Shown here piece after piece: positions 20,009 to 27,634 of a DNA stretch of 34,168 bases (positions within the stretch are counted from its first letter, which is position 1; each line of letters starts with the position of its first letter). The stretch is from positions 1-34,168 of IMG/VR virus record IMGVR_UViG_3300045885_000260; one strand, written 5' to 3'. The position numbers and the translations under genes were made by a program. This DNA comes from a virus. The notes below the pieces were generated by a model. It worked only from the letters and a program-made list of their open reading frames with translations, searched no databases and had not been told where the DNA came from.

Positions 20009-20961
20009 GCGAACCCCTCGTCAAAGCCTGCGGAAAACCCGCTCATGCCTTCCTCTTCACCGCCGCCCCCGTCGTCGATGACCGTATCGTCGATGCGAAT
20101 CTCTATGATCGGTATCGCCTGCCAGACAATCAGCAGCTCGCCCTCGCCGCCCTGGCGGTCGATCATGTCCACGCGCATCTGGTCGGTGTCGAAGCGCGCC
20201 GGCACATCGAATTCGCCCGTCCAGGTCCACGACTCGCTGGCCTGCGGATAGCGCGCCGCGGTGGCGGTGCCGGTAAAGGTCCCGTAACTCGTGGTGTCCT
20301 CGCCGAGCTGGAAGGTGGTGGACGTCACCCCGGCGATGGTGAACGCGCGGTCATTTACTTCCGTCATGCCGGCCACGCCCGACAGGTAGATCACCTGGCC
20401 GTTGCTGAAACCATGCGCCGCGCTGGTGGTGGCCACGCCGGGGTTGGCCTTGGTGATGGCATTGACCGTAGCGGTGGCGAGCGCCGAGAAGGTCACCACC
20501 CCGGTGGTGGAATCGAGCGCCCAGCCGGTGGCCGCCGCCACGCCATCCTTCTGCAGCGCCACGGTGGCGGCGATGGGCTTGGTGATGGCCCGGTCCCGAT
20601 ACACCCCGGTCAGCACCTGATAGCGCTTGAACAGTTGCGCGGTGGGCTCGCCGGTGGGGTGCCCGTCCGCGTTCACGTAGCCGCTGCCATCTGCGCTGTT
20701 GGCCTCGAAGTCGGTCCAATCCTTGAAGCGGAAACCGTGCAGGCGCCCGGCCATGGCGTGGAAGAAGTCGCGCAATTGCTGCCACTCGCTCTTGGGCTTG
20801 GCCACATGGCCCACCTCCCACTGCGCGCGCGAATAGCGCCACACCTCCGAGCGCTGCTCGTAGCCCGAGGCCACCGATACGAGCTCGGTGAAATAGGTGG
20901 GCCCACCCTGCGCGCCGAAGGCGTAGCAGTCGGGGAAGCGCGGCGATTCATAGAAGCTCAT
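20005..20961 (-). CDS. DUF2460 tail protein with FCCH-like insert
   Basis: A 318-aa distal tail protein of the DUF2460 (GTA/TIGR02217) family. The N-terminal core has RYSRAQWEVGHVAKPKSEWQ, LRDFFHAMAGRLHGFRFKDW and D-x-E; the C-terminal core has FDVPARFDTDQMRVDM and EIRIDDTVIDD. Between them (about 165-240) is a short beta domain, AAHGFSNGQVIYLSGVAGM ending near TTFQLGEDTTSYG, of the FCCH-like type; the tail tube protein has a similar one. The acidic Gly-rich end with GFSAGFDEGFA is common in phage tail proteins. Start and stop overlap neighbours by ATGA. Confidence 0.88.
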   Translation of the reverse strand: MSFYESPRFPDCYAFGAQGGPTYFTELVSVASGYEQRSEVWRYSRAQWEVGHVAKPKSEWQQLRDFFHAMAGRLHGFRFKDWTDFEANSADGSGYVNADGHPTGEPTAQLFKRYQVLTGVYRDRAITKPIAATVALQKDGVAAATGWALDSTTGVVTFSALATATVNAITKANPGVATTSAAHGFSNGQVIYLSGVAGMTEVNDRAFTIAGVTSTTFQLGEDTTSYGTFTGTATAARYPQASESWTWTGEFDVPARFDTDQMRVDMIDRQGGEGELLIVWQAIPIIEIRIDDTVIDDGGGGEEEGMSGFSAGFDEGFA

Positions 20962-21038
20962 AGCGTGGTGAGCACCATGACGATGACAAAAACCAGGACC
21001 ACGGCAAGCGCCCCGATGACATACCAGTCGGCGTTCAT
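20958..21038 (-). CDS. 26-aa membrane peptide between tape measure and DUF2460
   Basis: A 26-residue ORF, MNADWYVIGALAVVLVFVIV then MVLTTL. It is one hydrophobic span with a short polar N-terminus. Its ATG overlaps the tape measure stop as ATGA and its stop overlaps the DUF2460 ATG as ATGA, so it fits exactly the coupling used by its neighbours. It leaves no gap to fill, which supports it being real despite its size. Function unknown; a membrane peptide among tail genes could aid DNA injection or lysis. Confidence 0.65.
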   Translation of the reverse strand: MNADWYVIGALAVVLVFVIVMVLTTL

Positions 21039-22816
21039 TGGTTGCGCCTCATGGCCCTTCCCACCTGCGCCCCCACCTGCGCGGCGATCTGGGTGGCGGA
21101 TCTACGCTCGGTGGTGGCGGGCACGTTGACCGAAATGGACACGTTGTTGGTGGCCCCGGCGGCCTGAGCCGCGGGCACCACCTGGCTGTTGCGCATCGGC
21201 ATGATGTACTCGGGCCCGCGCTCGCCCACCCGCACCACCTCGCCCGCGTAGGCCGGGCCGCCGAAGGCGCGGGCGCCGCCGAACACGGAGCCGAGGATGC
21301 CTTTGAAGAAATCGCCGGTGGCGCTGCCGCCGCCCTGGCGCGTGCCGAAAATGGACTCGGCCACGCCCTGCGCGGCGATGCGCACCAGGCTCTGGCTGAT
21401 GGCGGCGGCCATATCCTTGAACGCGTCGGCCACGCTCTTGGTCCCGGTGACGATGTCGGTCACGCTGTCGGCGAAATTGTTGGTAAAGATTTCGGTGAAC
21501 TGCGCCGAGGCCGCCTCGGCCTGCGCGGCGCGGTCGACGTACCACTGCCGCTCGGCCTCGAGGATGCCCTTGAGCAGCTCTTTTTCTTTGTCGTAGCCGT
21601 CCAGCATCGCCTGCAGATTTGCCTTCGAGGCTTCCAGCCTGATGCGCGCGCCCTCGCGCGCGTTGTCCTCCTGCACCTTGAGCAGGTCGCGCTCGGCATC
21701 ATCGATTGCTTTCTGCGCTGCTTTGACGTCCTGCACGCGCTGCTTTTCGGCGGCGCCTTCCTTGCGCCATTCATCGAGCCAGAACTGCAAGCGCTCCTGC
21801 GAGGCGCGCTCGGCGACTTTTTTCCCTTCCTCTGCGTTCTTCTTGGCCAGCGCATCCAAGCTGTCCCGCGCGGCCTGCACCGCCGGATCCGTCGATGGCT
21901 CGAAGGTCAAGCCCCGGTCGCGGCCCTCGCGCCCCGCGTCTGGGGCCTTGGGCGCGGTGGCCTCGGTGTAGAGTCCCACCTTGGCGAGCAGCAAATCGAG
22001 CTCGCGCTTGGCGCCCTTGCTCGCCTGGCTCGCGTCGGTCAGCCCCTTGACGAATGCGGTAATCTTGGGCACCGCCGGCTCGAAAAATTCGAATATCAAG
22101 CCCTTTCCGGATGCTTTCAAATCCTGCAGCGCCTTGTCGGTCTCGCTCAGCTTGCCAATGAGAGATTCCGACATCACCCCGCCCAATTCCTTGATGCGCG
22201 CTTCCTGCTCCTCGAGGTCGCCGGTGAGCGTGGTGACCCATTTCACCCCGCTCTTGCCGAACAGCTCGATGGCGAGCGCGGTCTTGTCGATGCTGGCCGG
22301 CATCGCCGCGAAGGCCTTGGCCACCTCGCGCAGCACCTGCTCGGTGCTCGCGCCCGAGCCGCGCAGGGCTTCCACGTCCACGCCCAGCTTGGCGAAGGCC
22401 GCACTGGCCGCCTTGCCGCCCTCGGCTGCGTCGATGAATTTCTGCTGCAGGGTGGTGATGCCCTTGGCGAACTGCTCGGTGCTCGCGCCCGAGCGCGCCG
22501 CGAGCTGCTGGAAAGTCTGTAGCGCGGTGGTGCCGAGGTTGAGCTGCTCGGCCATGTCGGCGACGTCATCGCCCATCTGGATGAGGCGGCCCACGCCCTG
22601 CACCGCCGCGGTCACCCCCAGGCCCACCCCGAAGACCCCGGCCACGCTCTTGACCATCCCGCCGATGCGCGAGAACGAGCGCTGCATGTCGGCCACCTGC
22701 CGATCCATGCGGCCGAAAAACCCGTCCATCTGATGCGCAGCGCGCCCCACGTCGGAGCGCATCTGCGTCATGTCCAGGCCGAGCCGGACGACTAAATCAC
22801 CGAGCGCGCCGGGCAT
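21035..22816 (-). CDS. Tail length tape measure protein
   Basis: A 593-aa tape measure protein that sets tail length and is ejected during infection. N-terminal helical region LVVRLGLDMTQMRSDVGRAA, then AHQMDGFFGRMDRQVADMQ; a hydrophobic stretch at about 52-75 (MVKSVAGVFGVGLGVTAAVQ); central coiled coil with many Lys/Glu (about 300-430: AQKAIDDAERDLLKVQEDNA). The end carries GGARAFGGPAYAGEVVRVGE and RGPEYIMPM, the usual C-terminal tape measure motif. At about 0.15 nm per residue it predicts a tail near 90 nm. Start ATG 22814-22816 lies within the end of the frameshifted chaperone frame. Confidence 0.92.
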   Translation of the reverse strand: MPGALGDLVVRLGLDMTQMRSDVGRAAHQMDGFFGRMDRQVADMQRSFSRIGGMVKSVAGVFGVGLGVTAAVQGVGRLIQMGDDVADMAEQLNLGTTALQTFQQLAARSGASTEQFAKGITTLQQKFIDAAEGGKAASAAFAKLGVDVEALRGSGASTEQVLREVAKAFAAMPASIDKTALAIELFGKSGVKWVTTLTGDLEEQEARIKELGGVMSESLIGKLSETDKALQDLKASGKGLIFEFFEPAVPKITAFVKGLTDASQASKGAKRELDLLLAKVGLYTEATAPKAPDAGREGRDRGLTFEPSTDPAVQAARDSLDALAKKNAEEGKKVAERASQERLQFWLDEWRKEGAAEKQRVQDVKAAQKAIDDAERDLLKVQEDNAREGARIRLEASKANLQAMLDGYDKEKELLKGILEAERQWYVDRAAQAEAASAQFTEIFTNNFADSVTDIVTGTKSVADAFKDMAAAISQSLVRIAAQGVAESIFGTRQGGGSATGDFFKGILGSVFGGARAFGGPAYAGEVVRVGERGPEYIMPMRNSQVVPAAQAAGATNNVSISVNVPATTERRSATQIAAQVGAQVGRAMRRNQ

Positions 22817-23506
22817 TGTGCTTTTCCTTGAAGGCCTGGAAGCGCTCGCGGATGCGGCGCGCCTGGGCTATTTCCGGGGGCTCGTCGATCTCGGCCTGCG
22901 TGCGCCAGCCCCAGCGCACCATGAATTCGCGAAACTTGCGCGGCGCATTGGCGAAGCAGGCGAGCGCGTGGCCGAAGTGGATGTCCAGGCGCGCATCGCC
23001 CCACGGTTCCCGCTGGTAGAAGGCCCACCATTCGAGAAACTCGCTTTCGAGCATGCGGGCGTCCAATTCCTGCACCGTCATCCCCAGCGCCAAGGCCAGC
23101 CGAAACTTGAACAGGCGCCGGCCGTGGCGCCCGATCAGTTTTTTTCGAGGTCCTCCTGGGTGGCGGTGAGGCCAGACAAGCGCCGGGCCGCCTCCCAGAT
23201 GCGCAACAGCGGCTCGACGGCGTGCTCCTGCTTGAGCTGCTCGACGGCGGCGGGTGTCAACAGGCGCTTGCCGGCCTCGTCCACGATGCACAGGGCGCAC
23301 AGGTCGCAGATGTGCCGGTACATCCACACCTCGTCGACCTTTTCCACACCTTGCCGCAGGGCGGACAAAGTCTCATGGTCGCCCACCGACAGGCCGCGCA
23401 CGCGCACCTGCCTCAGCTCGCCGTTGCTCCACTCGGGCACGTCCACCAGCTCGGTCTTAAGGTCCCTTGCCGCCAGGATCTCGTCGAGCGTCAGCGGCAG
23501 GGCCAT
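22797..23506 (-). CDS. Tail assembly chaperone, -1 frameshift (G-T type) product
   Basis: Frameshift product of about 236 aa made by a -1 slip at 23138-23144. The first part is the 123-aa chaperone; after the slip reading continues as LIGRHGRRLFKFRLALALGM, MLESEFLEWWAFYQREPWG, and a basic end KEKHNARRAR, stopping at 22797. This mirrors lambda gpG/gpGT, which coat the tape measure protein and recruit tail tube subunits. The length with one re-read base is an exact multiple of three. The downstream frame has no RBS or start near the junction, which supports frameshifting. It overlaps the tape measure start by 20 bases. Confidence 0.8.
23135..23506 (-). CDS. Tail assembly chaperone, unshifted (G-type) product
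   Basis: A 123-aa protein starting at ATG 23504-23506 (MALPLTLDEILAARDLKTEL), overlapping the tail tube stop by one base (TGATG). Content fits a short tail assembly chaperone: VDVPEWSNGELRQVRVRGLS, then WMYRHICDLCALCIVDEAGK and a helical end finishing in QEDLEKN and TGA. The final codons are the slippery site. Location between tail tube and tape measure is the standard place for this gene. Confidence 0.85.
   Translation of the reverse strand: MALPLTLDEILAARDLKTELVDVPEWSNGELRQVRVRGLSVGDHETLSALRQGVEKVDEVWMYRHICDLCALCIVDEAGKRLLTPAAVEQLKQEHAVEPLLRIWEAARRLSGLTATQEDLEKN
23138..23144 (-). promoter_or_regulatory. Slippery heptamer A AAA AAC for -1 frameshifting
   Basis: On the minus strand the last codons read GAA AAA AAC TGA; the heptamer A-AAA-AAC is a canonical -1 site, three bases before the stop codon. 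The next bases (GGGCGCCACGGCCGGCGCC) are GC-rich and could form a stimulatory hairpin (GGCGCC also self-pairs). Confidence 0.85.
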
Positions 23507-24186
23507 CAGCACCCCGCCGTCTGAATCTCGCCCGAGAGCGTGAGATTGGCGCTGCCCTCCCACGCCCCGGCAGTCGCGCCGCTGCGCGTGGTGGACGCCA
23601 CATAGGCCTGGAAGGCATCGGCCACCGCCGCGTCATCGCCCTCGAATACCGGATACTGGAGCTTGAACCAGCGCATCTGCCGGTCGGCCTGCGCGCTCTT
23701 GAGCTCGCGGATGGCCGGGTCGCACGGATCGTGGTTGTAGGTAAAATTCGCCGTGCCTTCGCCGGCCAGGCCTTGCACGTATTGCTTTTTGGTCGAGCAG
23801 GAGGTGGTTACCTCGATGCGGTCGGCTTCCTCGTCGGTCTGGTTGAAATCCTTGACGCACAGCTCGTGGTAGCCGATGCCGGTGGCGTTGCCGCCGGTGG
23901 GCGTGCCGGTGACCGCGCTGGAGTCCACCAGCAGCATCACCTCGGTAGCGCTCACCACCTCCACGGGGCCCGACAGGTCGTTGAAGCCGGTGGCGCCGGT
24001 GACGCCGCTGATGGTGATGACGTCGCCGTTGCTCAGGCCGTGCGCGGCGCTGAAGGTGATGGGCGTGGGATCGCCGGGGGCGATGGTGGAGATGGCCTTG
24101 GCGCTGGGCGCGGGCGAGACCGCGGGCGCGGCGATGTCCTGCACGTACAGATGGGTGCCTACAAACGCTACAGCGCGATCAGTCAT
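23506..24186 (-). CDS. Major tail tube protein with FCCH-like insert
   Basis: A 226-aa tail tube protein. The N-terminus AVAFVGTHLYVQDIAAP is followed by a FCCH-like beta insert at about 29-100 (AAHGLSNGDVITISGVTGAT, GFNDLSGPVEVVSATEVML). The tube fold continues with YHELCVKDFNQTDEEADRIE, VTTSCSTKKQYVQGLAGEGT, ANFTYNHDP and EGSANLTLSGEIQ. The pattern E-x-T-T-x-C-S-T and the closing SGEI strand are typical of siphophage tube proteins. Strong RBS (AGGAGG) 5 bases upstream of the ATG, as expected for a highly expressed protein. Confidence 0.85.
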   Translation of the reverse strand: MTDRAVAFVGTHLYVQDIAAPAVSPAPSAKAISTIAPGDPTPITFSAAHGLSNGDVITISGVTGATGFNDLSGPVEVVSATEVMLLVDSSAVTGTPTGGNATGIGYHELCVKDFNQTDEEADRIEVTTSCSTKKQYVQGLAGEGTANFTYNHDPCDPAIRELKSAQADRQMRWFKLQYPVFEGDDAAVADAFQAYVASTTRSGATAGAWEGSANLTLSGEIQTAGC

Positions 24187-24253
24187 ACGTCCTCCTGCTT
24201 GTCAGAGTTGCTCAAAGTCGATCACGGGCGCGCCATCACGCGCCTTTCCCGGA

Positions 24254-24625
24254 TCAGTCGAAATCGCTGCCTCTCCAAAAGCGGTAGTCCAGCAAATAGC
24301 GGTAGGCCTTCTCTTCGAAGTCCGGGAAATCGGCCATGGTCAGGCGAATTCCGCCGATGGCATCCATGGCGTGCGCGGAGTCGATTGCCTTGCCGCGCGC
24401 GGCCTGGTAGGTCTTGGCGTACACGTCCACCTGCACGCGCACCTCGTGCAAATCGCTGATGCCGCAAGCGGTGGTGCCGGCCTGCCAGTCGTCCGACACC
24501 ATGGTGATGACCGCCGCGGGCAGCAGCGGTGCCGCGTTGGGCATGTCCACCTGGCGGCGGCGCACCGGGTGCACCTCGCCCGCAAATATGGGGCTCAATG
24601 CGCTCACCAGGTCCTCGAGGATCAT
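24254..24625 (-). CDS. Tail completion/terminator protein (DUF3168-like)
   Basis: A 123-aa protein starting MILEDLVSALSPIFAGEVHP. It has the DUF3168/tail terminator layout: N-terminal helix, PAAVITMVSDD strand after the P-x-x-P region, HEVRVQVDVYAKTYQAARGK in the middle, and the end LLDYRFWRGSDFD. These proteins cap the tail tube and join it to the head. The ATG at 24623-24625 overlaps the gp10-like stop (ATGA). A 67-base gap with the tube RBS follows. The longer frame to 25603 is mostly a shadow of the methyltransferase. Confidence 0.8.
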   Translation of the reverse strand: MILEDLVSALSPIFAGEVHPVRRRQVDMPNAAPLLPAAVITMVSDDWQAGTTACGISDLHEVRVQVDVYAKTYQAARGKAIDSAHAMDAIGGIRLTMADFPDFEEKAYRYLLDYRFWRGSDFD

Positions 24626-25122
24626 TGCGCCTCGCCCTGGGTGTCGACGATGCTCTTGCGCAGGGTGTCGACCATCACGCGGTTGGCCGCGTGTTTCTGC
24701 GCCTCGAAAGCCGGGCGCAGGAAAGGCTGCGCGGCCATCTTGCGGGTGCCGAATTCGAGCATGAACCAGTAGTAACCGGGATAGGCCGCCCGGATCTGCC
24801 CCCCCGGTCCACGCCGCAGCCTGCGCGCCGCCCGGCGCTTTTTCTTGGAGCCGCGGATGCGCACGCCGACATCCATCTCGGCCTCGATGCCGCGCGTGCG
24901 TTTCTTCGGCTTGAACTGGATGATGTTCTTTCGGACCGTGCCCTCGCTGTAGCCTTGCCGGAATACGGCGTTGCGGATGGCCTCGTCGCGTATCAGCTCG
25001 GCGCCCTTGGCGGTGGCGCGCCAGCCCAATTTGGTGGCGACTTTCTTGGGCAGGTTGGCGAGCTTGCGGTCGAGCTCGCGCAGCCCTTCCACCTTGATCG
25101 TGCTGTAGCTGGTGGTGCTCAC
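24622..25122 (-). CDS. HK97 gp10-like head-tail/tail protein
   Basis: A 166-aa protein of the HK97 gp10 family: VEGLRELDRKLANLPKKVAT with a conserved Leu-rich helix, AKGAELIRDEAIRNA, a very basic loop (RGSKKKRRAARRLRR, about 90-104), then YYWFMLEFGTRKMAAQPFLR, PAFEAQKHAAN. The EFGT-x(3-6)-PFLRPA motif is diagnostic. It acts in joining tail to head. ATGA overlaps at both ends. The basic loop is longer than in many relatives. Confidence 0.88.
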   Translation of the reverse strand: MSTTSYSTIKVEGLRELDRKLANLPKKVATKLGWRATAKGAELIRDEAIRNAVFRQGYSEGTVRKNIIQFKPKKRTRGIEAEMDVGVRIRGSKKKRRAARRLRRGPGGQIRAAYPGYYWFMLEFGTRKMAAQPFLRPAFEAQKHAANRVMVDTLRKSIVDTQGEAQ

Positions 25123-26303
25123 AGCGCCAGCCCCATGGTGACCTTGGTGCGGGTGTCGGCCAGCTCGCGATAAGCTGGATTGAGCTCGCAGCCCAGGTGG
25201 TGGCGTCCCAGGCGCGTGGCCACGCGGGCCACCGTGCCGCTACCCATGAACGGGTCGAGCACGACGGCGGGCACTGGATCAAGATTGCAGGCGCAGGCAG
25301 GTTGCCAATCGATGGTATTGCTGCGCGTCGTGCCGCGCGGGAAACCTTGCCACCCGTTGGATGCATCCATTGGCTTTTGGTCGAATGCGCCACGCTGCCC
25401 GCGCTCGCGTGACACATCGGATTGCGGAATGAATGCGCGTTCCTGCTGGCGTTCCCATCCTTTCCCACATGCCGGACAATGCCCGCGCGCACTCGTGCCC
25501 GCCAGCACACACGGCTCGACCAGCGCCTCGGGAAAGGTGGCGAAATGTGCGTCGCTGTATGGCTGGGTGGCAATTTCCCAGACGGTGCGACGGTTGCGGG
25601 CATAGTCCTGATAAATTGCGCCGCTTTGATCGTGGCCGCGCTCTACCGATTCGCAGGCCGTACCCGCACTTCTCCACATTGCCGAACTCGCGGCTTTGCG
25701 ATTCGTGCGGCTTTGCCCATTCGGGTTTAATCGGTAAACCGCGCCCGGCTCCCGTATCGCCGCCGCATCGTAGTAATACCGCTCGCGCTTCGCCAGCAGG
25801 AACAGATACTCGTGTGCCTTGGTCGGGCGGTCCGTCACACTCTCGGGCATCGGGTTAGGCTTCGACCAAATGATGTCCGAACGCAGATACCATCCATCGG
25901 CCTGCAAGGCGAAGGCTACGCGCCAGGGAATGCCGACTAGGTCTTTGGGCTTGAGGCCTGGCAATTTGAGCCGGTTTGGCGGCGTCATCACGCCACGCAG
26001 GCGCCAGCTCTCGCCCTGCTTGCCACCGCCGGGGCACTCGCCCTCGCCGCCGGCGCCGGTCGCATAGCTGTCCCCCAAATTCAACCACAGCGTCCCATCC
26101 TCGGCGAGCACCTCGCGCACCAACGCGAACACTTCCACCATGTTCGCGATGTATTCCTCTGGCGTGGATTCGAGGCCGATCTGACCGGATACGCCGAAAT
26201 CCCGCAAGCCCCAATATGGCGGGCTTGTCACGCACGTCTGCGCCTTGACGCCGCCCGCAATCCAGCGCCGCATGATGTCGCGGCAGTCGCCCGTCTCGAT
26301 CAT
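25119..26303 (-). CDS. DNA methyltransferase, beta class, probable N4-cytosine or N6-adenine
   Basis: A 394-aa methyltransferase. Start ATG 26301-26303 (MIETGDCRDIMRRWIAGGVK), overlapping the upstream stop (ATGA). Motif IV comes first, TSPPYWGLRDFG (residues 26-37), and motif I (LDPFMGSGTVA, about 349-359) near the end, so it is a beta-class enzyme. A Ser before PPY is more common in N4-cytosine enzymes, which is only a guide. The middle has IGLESTPEEYIANMVEVF, SDIIWSKPNPMPESVTDRP and EYLFLLAKRERYYYD, and a CPAC zinc-ribbon-like insert near 295. No cognate restriction gene is nearby. It sits inside the tail completion operon, presumably to modify phage DNA. Confidence 0.9.
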   Translation of the reverse strand: MIETGDCRDIMRRWIAGGVKAQTCVTSPPYWGLRDFGVSGQIGLESTPEEYIANMVEVFALVREVLAEDGTLWLNLGDSYATGAGGEGECPGGGKQGESWRLRGVMTPPNRLKLPGLKPKDLVGIPWRVAFALQADGWYLRSDIIWSKPNPMPESVTDRPTKAHEYLFLLAKRERYYYDAAAIREPGAVYRLNPNGQSRTNRKAASSAMWRSAGTACESVERGHDQSGAIYQDYARNRRTVWEIATQPYSDAHFATFPEALVEPCVLAGTSARGHCPACGKGWERQQERAFIPQSDVSRERGQRGAFDQKPMDASNGWQGFPRGTTRSNTIDWQPACACNLDPVPAVVLDPFMGSGTVARVATRLGRHHLGCELNPAYRELADTRTKVTMGLAL

Positions 26304-26809
26304 GCCTTTGGCACCGCCTCGCCCACCGGGGTGATGACACCGCTCACCGCCTCGCCGCCCACCACGGTGACGTCGAGCAAGGTGACAATCTCGCGCACCC
26401 CGGTGCCCAGGTCGGCGTCGGCCTTCGCGCTCACCTGGCAGTTGCCCACCGCCGTGCCGGGCACCAGCCACACCACCGAGGCCACGCCGGGCGCGGGGGT
26501 GCTGGTGGAGGGCTCGATGGCGGCGATGGCCGGGTTGGACGAATCCCACTGCACGGCGCCCTCCACACTGGCCGGGTTGCCGTTGGCGTCGACGTAGGAA
26601 ATGGCGAGCTCGACTTTCTTGTCAGCCGCTAAGGTGTAGGCCATGGATGCTCCCTCCGATAGGTTGAACGTTGCGGATGTGGTGAATACGGCGGTGAAGC
26701 CCTCGCAGGTCGCGGCCAGGCGCACCCGCGGCACACCGAGCAGCGCGAAACTGAGCAGCGCATCGACTTTCACCTGCGCGCCGGGACCGGCCAAGCTCAG
26801 GGTGAACAT
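26300..26809 (-). CDS. Ig-like virion protein with a strong internal start
   Basis: A protein of 169 aa if begun at ATG 26807-26809, or 114 aa from the internal ATG at 26642-26644 (MAYTLAADKKVELAISYVDA), which has the stronger RBS (GGAGGGA, 6 bases upstream). The internal part is one bacterial Ig-like (BIG2-type) domain: VEGAVQWDSSNPAIAAIEPS, TSTPAPGVASVVWLVPG. The upstream 55 codons have GC-rich third positions like real coding sequence and leave no gap to the previous gene. Two isoforms are possible. Ig domains on phage virions often bind host surfaces or carbohydrates loosely. Confidence 0.75.
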   Translation of the reverse strand: MFTLSLAGPGAQVKVDALLSFALLGVPRVRLAATCEGFTAVFTTSATFNLSEGASMAYTLAADKKVELAISYVDANGNPASVEGAVQWDSSNPAIAAIEPSTSTPAPGVASVVWLVPGTAVGNCQVSAKADADLGTGVREIVTLLDVTVVGGEAVSGVITPVGEAVPKA

Positions 26810-26812
26810 TCA

Positions 26813-27013
26813 CTAGTCGTCTTCGTCCAGCGGTAGCGCCGGCCCGCCGTGCGCGCGCTCGAGCGCAACCACGCATTTCTCCATCCAGTCGAGCATGGCG
26901 CGCACGTTGTCGACCGCGCCCAGACCGGGGTTGCGCTTGTAGTCGTCCAGCGCGCCCAGCAGCTCGTTGACGGCGGCGTCGAGCTCGCTCTGGGCGGTGC
27001 GCAGGTCGCTCAC
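26813..27013 (-). CDS. Small acidic phage protein
   Basis: A 66-aa protein with start GTG 27011-27013, overlapping the previous stop as GTGA. The longer frame to 27184 is a shadow. It is helical: RTAQSELDAAVNELLGALDD, then AVDNVRAMLDWMEKCVVALE, ending in LPLDEDD. No family recognised. The head-to-tail junction position suggests a small structural or scaffolding role. Confidence 0.6.
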   Translation of the reverse strand: MSDLRTAQSELDAAVNELLGALDDYKRNPGLGAVDNVRAMLDWMEKCVVALERAHGGPALPLDEDD

Positions 27014-27300
27014 AGCTCCCACCGCAGCGAGGTCGGCGCCGGCAGGTTGGGCAGGTCCACCACCACCTGGTTGCTCAACGCCGAGAATTCGCCCTGTACG
27101 TCCCTTGCGCGCACCGCGCAATACATCCGCCCCTTGCTCAGGTCCAGATCCGCCTGCACGGTTGCTCCCACCGCCTCGAACCACACGGTGTAAGTCCTCG
27201 ATACATAGCCGCAGGCCAACCGATACCCCACCGCCCCGACCACCGCATCCCAGGCGAAGGTGACCAAGACCAGCAAGCCCACAAGCGCGTGCCTATCCAT
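27010..27300 (-). CDS. FN3-like protein in head-tail module
   Basis: A 96-aa protein matching one fibronectin type III domain: TFAWDAVVGAVGYRLACGYV, TVWFEAVGATVQADLDL, then GRMYCAVRARDVQGEFSALS followed by NQVVV. The A-V-R-A-x-D-x-x-G-x-x-S-x-x-S-N core is typical FN3. The first ten residues (HALVGLLVLV) are hydrophobic, either a strand or a weak signal. The stop overlaps the next gene by GTGA. Probably decorates the virion. Confidence 0.7.
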   Translation of the reverse strand: MDRHALVGLLVLVTFAWDAVVGAVGYRLACGYVSRTYTVWFEAVGATVQADLDLSKGRMYCAVRARDVQGEFSALSNQVVVDLPNLPAPTSLRWEL

Positions 27301-27634
27301 CGCTCACCCCCTGGCTCACCAGCAGGTGCATTTCCTGGTGGCGGTCGAGCAGGTCGATCACCGCTTGAATCTCATAGGGCACCCCGTCGACCACCGCGCG
27401 CATTTTCGGGCTCACCCCCGGCAGGTAGCGGATGCGAATCCGCCCGTTGGTCTCGCTCACCAGCTCCTGCTCGGTGACAAACTCGCGGCCGCGCTCGGGC
27501 TCGAGCGCGCACCACACCTCGGCGAACAGCGGCCAGGGCTCGACCGGCACCGGGTCGCCGGTGTCATCGTCGACCTCCTCGCGCACCTCGATGCGGCAGC
27601 GGCGGTTGAGCGTGCCGGCCCGAATGGGTTTCAT
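27293..27634 (-). CDS. Head closure / head-tail adaptor protein
   Basis: A 113-aa protein starting at ATG 27632-27634 (MKPIRAGTLNRRCRIEVREE), overlapping the connector stop by ATGA. It has the phage head-tail joining (SPP1 gp16-like, PF05521) pattern: G-x-L-x-x-R-x-x-I, WPLFAEVWCALEPERGREFV, NGRIRIRYLPGVSP, VVDGVPYEIQAVIDLLDRHQ, then a final EMHLLVS strand. It closes the portal channel after packaging. The longer open frame to 27742 is a shadow of the connector gene. Confidence 0.85.
   Translation of the reverse strand: MKPIRAGTLNRRCRIEVREEVDDDTGDPVPVEPWPLFAEVWCALEPERGREFVTEQELVSETNGRIRIRYLPGVSPKMRAVVDGVPYEIQAVIDLLDRHQEMHLLVSQGVSDG

Noticed and set aside
24254-25603. 449-aa minus-strand ORF
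   Set aside because: Only its last 123 codons (from 24625) match the DUF3168-type gene; the rest lies out of frame over gp10-like and methyltransferase genes.
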